From Auxenochlorella pyrenoidosa (Eukaryota > Chlorophyta > Trebouxiophyceae > Chlorellales > Chlorellaceae), in the NCBI GenBank assembly GCA_001430745.1, contig KQ482061.1, positions 748,257-787,790 of the forward strand: 39,534 nt of DNA, given 5' to 3'. Of this stretch, positions 33,317 to 39,534 are shown in pieces. Below the pieces are notes generated by a model. It had not been told where the DNA came from and ran no database searches. It worked only from the letters and a program-made list of their open reading frames with translations. Every line of letters starts with the position of its first letter. Within the stretch, counting starts at the first letter, position 1. The position numbers were made by a program, and so were the translations under genes.

Positions 33317-35406
33317 TCAAGCGCGGGGCAGCCACTGCAGCGAGGTGCACTTGACGCCCATGGCGGTGCCGTCAAACACAGCGGCGGCTGCCTCGCCCCT
33401 GCCCGCGCCCAGCGCCACGGCCAGCGGCATCAGGTGCTCTTCTCGGGGGTGCGCATACGCCGCCTCTGGGGCCCCGCGCCACCCGGCCAGCAGCTCGCAG
33501 CGCTGCTCATAGGTCAACGACGGGTCCAGGCAGGCATGCTGCAGCCACTCGTCAAAGCTCCTGCTGCGCCGCACCGCCTCCTGGCCTGCAGGGGGGCGGA
33601 ACGGCAGCGGGCCGCGGCGTGTCGGGGTGGCACCCCTGCTGGGAGGCCGTGTTGTGCTGTCAAGCACGGCAGCCAAGACCGCAGCGGGATAACCGCAAAG
33701 CTGGGCTGGCAAAGTAGAGGGAGGTCCAGCGGGACGCTAGCCCAACAGCCCACTCGTCCTGGCGCAGGCCCGAGATGCAGGGCCACGGACCATACCAGCT
33801 GCAGGCAAGCCGCCCCTGCTGCCTCACCGGCCCCGGTGCCGGCGCCGTCCATGGCGGCAAACAGGGCGGGCAGGTTGTGGAACGAGGAGCCGGAGCCGAT
33901 GACGGCCACGCCCTCGTCGCGCAGCGGAGCCAGCGCCTCGCCCATCCGGATGTGCACCTGCCGCATGAGGGGGGGGGGCAGCCAGCGGCAAGCCAGTGGG
34001 AAGCAGTGCGCACACGCATGGGCGCTCCCTCTTGACGACCCGCACACCCGCTTTCCCCAGCTCTGGCATCCCTGTTTGCCCATGCCCAACCTCCTTACAT
34101 CAGCAAGCGTCCCTCTGCCTAACTGCTGCGCAGCAGCCCGACCGCACAGACCCATGCGGCAACCCTGCCGCAAGCTAAAATGTACCAGGAACAGCCCAGG
34201 GGCAGCTGCACTGGCCGCCAGCACACCTCGACAGCCCGGCAGAGGCCCCGTGCCCCTCCCCCACCCACCCTGGGGTCTAGCGAGGACACCAGGGACAGCT
34301 GCACCACGGGGATGGCTGCCTGGGGGAAGGCCAGCATCAGGGGGATGAACACGCCTGCAGGAAGGGCGGAGCAGCTGGGCAGTGAGGCAAGGCCCGGGCG
34401 GTGGGCGCAGCGGCGGCACGGGCTACAGCAGCTGGAGAAGGACCCCACCATGGCAGGCAGAAGGGAGGGCCCTGCCAGCCAGAGCCGGCTGCTGCAGCAA
34501 GCAGGCTGCAGCTGGTGGGCAGGCGGCCCACCGTGGTCCCAGCCGCGCTTGGAGTCCTTCTTGCACTCCATGCCGGCCGCCTGGGCAGCAATTGAAGAGG
34601 GGCGGGGCAATCAGGGAGGCTATGCTTGTCAGAAATGAAGCCTTGCTAGCCAAGTGGTCACCCAACAGGTGCCTGCAGCAAGGCGCATCCAGGCCGGCAC
34701 GCGCCAGCTGTCCAGCCTGTTGGGCTCACCTTCAGCAAGTCGCACACCCTGTCTGCCAGCTCCGGGCTGCCGGGCGCCGGGTACTTTAGCTTGTAGGCCT
34801 CCTCTGGGAAACCGTGATAGTCATAAATGAGCTCCGGTTGTGGTGCCGATGTCACGGTTGGTACGGCTGCCTGCAGAGCAGCGGCGATCCGGGAGGCGGC
34901 GATTGCGGCTCACGCAATGGCAGCAGCAGAAGAAGCCAGGCACCGCAGAAAATCACACTGCATCACACTGCGCGCTGCCCCCAGCGCACCTCCCAGTGTG
35001 CCGACACGACGAGCAGCGCCTTCGGCTGCTGCGGCAGCGCCTTGGGCCAGGCCTTCAGAAAGGCAGTCAGGCTGGCATGCCCAGGCCCGCCAAGCACTGG
35101 AAAGGGACCTCCTGCAAGGTAATGAACACTGGTAGCGTGAAGATTTCTGAACAAGACTCTGGACGTTGGGGGGCAAGGTCTCAGTGCCAGCGGCTAGTGC
35201 CCGCAGCGGCGGGCAAGTTGCGGGCCAACCCTTCGCCGCTTGCCGCCGTGTGTCAGATAGATGCTTGGAGCGCGCAAAACAGCCGTCGATGCCATTTTGA
35301 AGGCTGCGGTTTCCGGTTGCGAGGGTTCCGGCAATCGGCTTGCAAACCAGAGGGTGCAAACAATACTCAGGGCTGCAAATGCGTACAGAAGGCTGCGCAC
35401 TACCAT
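33317..35406 (-). CDS. LigB-type (class III) extradiol ring-cleavage dioxygenase, DOPA 4,5-dioxygenase-like
   Basis: Members of this family open catechol-type aromatic rings with a non-haem metal; plant relatives make betalamic acid from DOPA. The inferred exons are 35406-35244, 35111-34990, 34870-34730, 34580-34532, 34354-34269, 33957-33828 and 33585-33317, giving 319 residues. Family motifs are YLTHGGGPFPVLGGPGHAS, LLVVSAHWE, PELIYDYHGFPEEAYKLKYP, GWDHGVFIPLMLAFP, VVQLSLVSSLDPRVH, AVIGSGSSFHNL and AHPREEHLMPLAVALGAG, which together hold the conserved His residues of the active site. The first intron has a GC donor, required to join THGG to GPFP. The first 37 residues include a hydrophobic stretch (LLYAFAALSIVCTLWFA) that would be a signal anchor. 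Starting at Met38 (about 35295) would give a standard soluble enzyme. The native substrate in an alga is unknown. Confidence 0.9.
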
Positions 35407-35471
35407 ACAGAGACGACAACAGACGGCTGGCTTAGGCAAGTGGCCATGTTGACCTCTGCCTGCGGCGGCGA

Positions 35472-35488
35472 TGACGTCACCGCACGTG
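35472..35488. promoter_or_regulatory. Adjacent TGACGTCA and CACGTG palindromes upstream of the LigB-type gene
   Basis: TGACGTCA (35472-35479) is a full bZIP/CRE-type palindrome, and CACGTG (35483-35488) is a G-box/E-box. They are three bases apart and 66-82 bases upstream of the inferred start codon at 35406. This position suits binding sites for bZIP or bHLH factors. Function is inferred only from motif and position. Confidence 0.45.
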
Positions 35489-35558
35489 CGGGATGCCATA
35501 CCGGGACTGATGCTGGTTGGGTGTGCCACTGAGCACAAACATTGACAGCACACCTGTG

Positions 35559-35563
35559 TTACA
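35559..35563 (-). terminator. TGTAA poly(A) signal of the ankyrin/coiled-coil gene
   Basis: This is TGTAA on the minus strand, about 215 bases past the TGA at 35778. Confidence 0.45.
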
Positions 35564-35777
35564 CTTTAGCAATTTTGGCAGGTGGAGGAAGTTTCTGCGA
35601 GACAGACGCACTGCTTGACAGAAATGACTGTCCAAATATTGCAACATGAGTGTGGTGCTAAAGCACAGCAAAGGTTGGGAAGACAAAAACGTGTGTCACA
35701 GACAAGAAATAAGTAACAAGGCAGGGAAGTGCTGTTGGTAAAGTCAGTTGCATGTAAAGTTGAACGTAAGCAATGGG

Positions 35778-38700
35778 TCACGTCCGGGTCCCTGCCTCTT
35801 GCAGCACGCCCTTTTCGTAGCGCAGCCAGGGCCCGCCCTCCTCGGCTTGGAGCTCAACCCTCTCCTGCAGCCAGCCAGAGGAAGGGCAGGATGCATGCCC
35901 CTTGGCTCAGGTTGCATGCAGGGTAGGGGCACGGAATGGCTTTCGCACCGCCACGCCAGCTGTCCTCATGCTCTACCGAGAAGCACCAGTCCGCCCAAGC
36001 CCCCCCCCCCCCCCCCCTCCCCCCCCCCCTCACGTGCTCCAGCCGCATGCGCTGCATCTGCATGCGGCGCCCGATGCTCCGGCACTCCACCCAGTGCACA
36101 CGCTCGGGCATCAGCACCTGTGCCACCCGCCCGGGCACCCAGTCTGACCGCTCCGGGAACCACACCCTGCAGCGGTGCGCGGAGCAGCGAGGCACACAGA
36201 CTGGTGAGGCGCCGCGGCGTTGCTTGCAAGAGATGCCTGCGCGTGGGGGCAACAGCAGCGACAGCAGCGAGGAAGGGCGGTAGGCCCCAGCGCCGCAGGG
36301 ACGCACTCGTGGCGCCGGCTGGCAAGGCGCCTGGCTGTCCAGCAGCAGGGAGGCCCCGCCGTGCTCACCTGACCTCCTTCCCTTGCAGCTGGGGGCCAAA
36401 CGCGTCGAGGTGTGTTGAGCTTCCTGCTGGGCCTGCTGCGCCAGCTGCGCCGGCTCCCCCCCCCACACCAGCTGGGCTGGCTGCGCTTTCTGCGCTCGTC
36501 GCGCCGGCTGCACTCGCAGCGCGCGCCGTGCCTGCTGCGGCTGCTGCGCCAGCCGTACCGGCTGTGCCGGCTCCGTTCTCTGCGCCTGCTGCCTGGCGCA
36601 GCGCCCGCAGCTCGGCCTCCAGGCTGGCAACCTGCGCCGCCCTGTCGTGGGCCTCCTGCACACCAGGGGGGCGGATGCGGAGGCAGGTGGGAGGCTGCTG
36701 GGGCTACAGAAGCCCGCAAGACGGACAGCGGTCCACACGGCTGCGCTGCATTGAAACCGCCGCTGGGAGCAGCGCAGCAGCAAAACAGGGCGTGGATTTG
36801 TCATCGGGGCAAGGCCCGCCCGGGGCGCGCCTGTTCCAGCAGGGCGGCCTCCTCGCCCGCCGCCTCCAGCTTCCGAGCCAGCTTGGCCAGCTCAGCAACC
36901 TCGGCCTCGTGCTGCTCGGCGGCAGCAGCGGCAACAGCCACCTCGCGCGCCGCTGCCTGCTGCACCTGCTGCTGCAGGCCCTCAGCCTGCCGCCGCGCGT
37001 CGGCCAGCTGAGCCTGCAGCGCCGCATTCTCAGAAAGCAGCTCCTGCTGATCTGCGATGGCCGCCTCGCGTGCTGCTGCCTGCTGCGCCTGCTGCTGCAG
37101 TGTTCGCACCTGCTGCTGCAGGCCCTTCACCTGCTGCTGCGCCTCGGTCAGCTGCGACTGCAGTGCTGCATTCTCGGCAGGCACCTGCTTTTGACTTGCG
37201 CTGCTGGTCTCGCGCGCCTCAGCTTGGGCTAGCTGCTGCTGCAGGCCCTCCACCTGCTGCCGCGCCTCGGCCAGCTGGGACTGCAGATTTGCACTGCTGG
37301 TCTCACGTGCTGCTGCTTGCGACAGCTGCTGCTGCAGGCCCTCCACCTGCTGCCGCAGGCTCTCCACCCGCTGCAGCGCACTCGTCAGTTGCGACTCCAG
37401 TGCTGTTTTGTCAGCAAGGAGCTGCTGCTGATCTGCGCTGGTTTTTTGCGCTCCCCGATGCCTGCTGTTGTTGCAGGCTCTCCAACTGCTGCTGCACCTC
37501 TGCCAACCGCGACTGCAGTGCTGCATTCTCGGCTCGCAGCTGCTGCTCCTGGTTCGCAGCGGCTGTCTCACGTGCCGCCGTGAGCTGCACCTGCCGCCGA
37601 GCCTCTGCCAGCTGCGCCTGCAGCGCAGCACTCTCCGCGAGCAGATCCTGCTGATCTGCGATGGTCGCCTCACGTGCTTCCGCCTGCTGCGCCTGCTGCT
37701 GCAGCGCCAGCGCCTGCTGTTGCAGACCCTCCAACTGCTGCTGGCCCTCTGCCAGTTGCAACTGCAGGCCCTCCAACAGCTGCTGGCCCTCGGCCAGTTG
37801 TGACTGCAGCGCCGCATTCTCAGCACGCAGCAGCTCCTCATTTGCACCGGCTGTCTCAAGTGCCGCCGCGTGCACCAGCTGCTGCTGCAGGCCCTCCACC
37901 TGCTGCTGTGCCTTGACCAGCTGCGACTGTAGCGCCACATTCTCGGCGAGCAGCTGCTGTCGCTCCGCCTTGGTCACCCGGCCTCCCTGCCTCGCTGGCG
38001 GCGCTTCAGCTGGGCTTGCAAGTTGGTGCTTGCTGGGCTGCTGCAGCGCAGCAGCTGCGAGCTGCCCCTCCAGCTCCGCCACCCGGGCCTCCTTCAGCGC
38101 CAGCTGCTGCATCAGGTGGGCCAGCTGCTGCGCCTGCTGGGTCTGCTGCACCTGCGGGGCGCGGCGCGCCGGGGCGGCGTCCCCGGGCGCCAGCTGCTGC
38201 TCCAGAGCGGCCAAGGCGTCCAAGCCCTCGGCCAGCTGCCCCGGCAGCTGCGCGAGCTGCTGCTGCAGGTGGTCCAACATGTCGCTCAGCTCCTGCTGCT
38301 GCCGCTGCTGCTGCTGCCGCTCCTGCTGATGGCGCTGCTGCATCGGCAGTGCGAGCGGCAGGTTCGCCTGCGGCTGCTGTCGCGCACGGGGGCCGCTGCC
38401 CTGCACCTGAGGTGCGCCTTGCAGCCTCGCCTGGGCGGGCTGCTGCTGCGGCTGTGACGGCGGCTGCTCCTCCCAGTTGGGCCTGGCCAGCAGGCCCCGT
38501 GCCATCTTGGCCACCTTGGACTGCCAGCGCTGCCAGGCCGCCATGTCACCGCCTGCAGCCACCTCCTGGTGGGGCGCGCCCTCTGCCTCTGCCTCCTCTG
38601 CCCCTGCTTCGCTTGCAGCCTCCGCAGAGACATCTTCTGCCAGCCCCGAGCGCTCTGCTGCCACGTGTGCATCCCCAGACGCGTCACGAAGCGCTGCATC

Positions 38701-39534
38701 CTCCACAACGGCGGCAGCCGTGTGCCCCGCCGCCTGCATCGCCGCCAGCTGTGCTGCCTGGCTGTCGGCTGCGGCCAGCTCCGCCTCCGCCTCCTCTCCT
38801 TCGGGCAGCCCCATGGCTGCCCGCAGCAGCTGGACGGTGCCGGCCTTGTCGCGGCCCGAGGGCATGGCGGCGTATGCCAGGGCGGTGCGCCCCTCCGAGT
38901 CTGCTAGCAGCGGGTCTGCCCCCGCCTCCAGGAGCGCCTCCACCACCGCCGTGTGGCCCTCCCTGGCGGCCAGGTGCAGGGTGGTGACGCCCCACGGTGA
39001 GGGGCCCTCCTGGCTGGTGCCCCAGGGCCCCCCACTGCCCGGCTGGCGGCCGTCGGCTGGGGGCAGGGTGCCCCTGTTCACGTCTGCGCCCGCCTTGAGC
39101 AGCTCCTGCACGCACAGCACGCTGGCCCGGCCGTGGAAGGCGGTGAAGTGCAGGGCGGTGCAGCCTGCAGCGCAGAGGGGAGAGGGGGTGCAGCGCTTGG
39201 CGGGCACGGCATGCTGGAGCCGCCCGCACGGGGGGCCCCAGAGACGGAGCACGTGCAAGCAGCAGAGACCCAGAGGCGTCGCTTTAGAATCGCCATGCCC
39301 AGGAGCAAAGGGCCGGGCGGCGTTGCCGCGCCGCCCAGGCGGCTGCAGGTGCAAGCCCTCTGCCGCCCGTGCCCACCATCGCTGCCAGCGGCCGCGAGGT
39401 CAGCGCCCGCCTCCAGCAGGAGCCAGACGGAGCCTGGGCAGCCGGCCGCCGCGGCCGCCATCAGCGGGGTCCTCCCCATGTGGGCCGCCTCCACCGCCGC
39501 GCCGTGCGCCAGCAGCACCGCCACGCAGCGCGCC
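35778..39534 (-). CDS. Ankyrin-repeat and coiled-coil protein (5' end outside window; one-base frameshift)
   Basis: The inferred exons are 39534-39377 (partial), 39164-36831, 36655-36369, 36166-36034 and 35864-35778, about 1000 residues here. At least three ankyrin repeats open the visible part (GRTPLMAAAAAGCPGSVWLL, CTALHFTAFHGRASVLCVQE, VTTLHLAAREGHTAVVEALL and a degenerate DSEGRTALAYAAMPSGRD). An acidic Ala/Glu linker, a Gln-rich stretch and a long coiled coil with repeated AENAALQSQLAEAQQQ-like units follow. The C-terminal part has a non-repetitive module (VWFPERSDWVPGRVAQVLMP, VHWVECRSIGRRMQ and GGPWLRYEKGVLQE). The long exon is out of frame by one base: the frame before and after 37442-37447 (six T, i.e. 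six A on the coding strand) differ, and five A would restore one reading. The donor after 36831 is GC. The role is probably scaffolding; no enzyme motif is seen. Confidence 0.8.
36001..36029. repeat. Poly-C tract directly after a 5' splice site
   Basis: Nearly pure C with one T, just inside the last intron of the ankyrin gene. On the coding strand the donor CAC|GTGAG runs straight into a G run that could form a G-quadruplex in the pre-mRNA. Confidence 0.7.
36900..37960 (-). repeat. Internal coiled-coil repeat array
   Basis: Related units are tandemly arranged on the minus strand, each with a start like LLAENAALQSQL, a QVEGLQQQL core and an AAARE(T/A) link, often followed by a DQQ(D/E)LL stretch. 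At DNA level the recurring words are CTGCTGCTGCAGGCCCTC and CAGCTGCGACTGCAGTGC on the plus strand. The units probably arose by internal duplication, and they make assembly errors in this region more likely. Confidence 0.75.

Larger units (their letters stand above)
35407..35777. other. Intergenic region upstream of the LigB-type gene
   Basis: These 371 bases contain the promoter of the LigB-type gene and the 3' UTR of the ankyrin gene, both leftward. The middle (about 35540-35760) is clearly richer in A and T than the rest of the window. No coding sequence recognised. Confidence 0.45.

Noticed and set aside
37438..37450. Programmed -1 frameshift: the coding strand reads GCA AAA AAC, a canonical slippery heptamer in the correct phase.
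   Set aside because: A -1 shift leads into the frame reading PAQISSSS, not the coiled-coil frame, which needs a +1 shift. A single extra A in the homopolymer explains the data better.
1..39534. Mobile elements, CRISPR arrays, tRNA or rRNA genes.
   Set aside because: I found no transposase or reverse transcriptase motifs, no long terminal or inverted repeats, no spaced identical repeats and no cloverleaf that I could fold by eye. A tRNA and repeat-masking scan would be decisive.

Overview
The window is nuclear DNA of a green alga, most likely a trebouxiophyte of the Chlorella group. The signs are very high GC, many short introns in every gene, TGTAA poly(A) signals, long Ala/Gln/Ser low-complexity stretches, TGA as almost the only stop codon, and proteins close to plant, algal and animal families. 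There are no bacterial operons, insertion sequences, CRISPR arrays or recognisable RNA genes. Gene models were assembled by hand by joining exons so that splice sites, phase and protein family agree. All full models close in frame except where a defect is reported.

Layout: 3-89 (+) is the last exon of an unidentified gene. 336-3635 (-) is a CrtI-type carotenoid desaturase, divergent from 3820-6943 (+), the mRNA cap guanine-N7 methyltransferase. 7262-8127 (-) is a small secreted protein with a putative carbohydrate-binding-like domain. 8450-10930 (-) and 11509-14212 (-) are tandem BTB-BACK genes, and the first carries an in-frame TAG. 14678-16883 (-) is a probably plastid-targeted membrane protein whose last intron holds an 855-base assembly gap. 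18248-21127 (-) is a TPR protein of the RMDN/FAM82 type. 22136-24237 (+) is a stand-alone LON N-terminal-domain protein. 25613-26429 (-) is a His/Ser-rich protein of unknown function, divergent from 26737-33025 (+), a membrane-anchored bifunctional peptidylglycine alpha-amidating monooxygenase. 33317-35406 (-) is a LigB-type extradiol dioxygenase. 35778-39534 (-) is an ankyrin-repeat/coiled-coil protein that runs off the window and contains a one-base frameshift in a homopolymer.

The genes do not form one pathway; this is an ordinary eukaryotic neighbourhood. The points that stand out are a high share of GC-AG introns (7 of about 69 inferred), a complete algal peptide-amidating enzyme with a repeated motif in its lumenal stalk, a recent BTB-BACK tandem duplication with one copy apparently damaged, and the ankyrin-gene frameshift.
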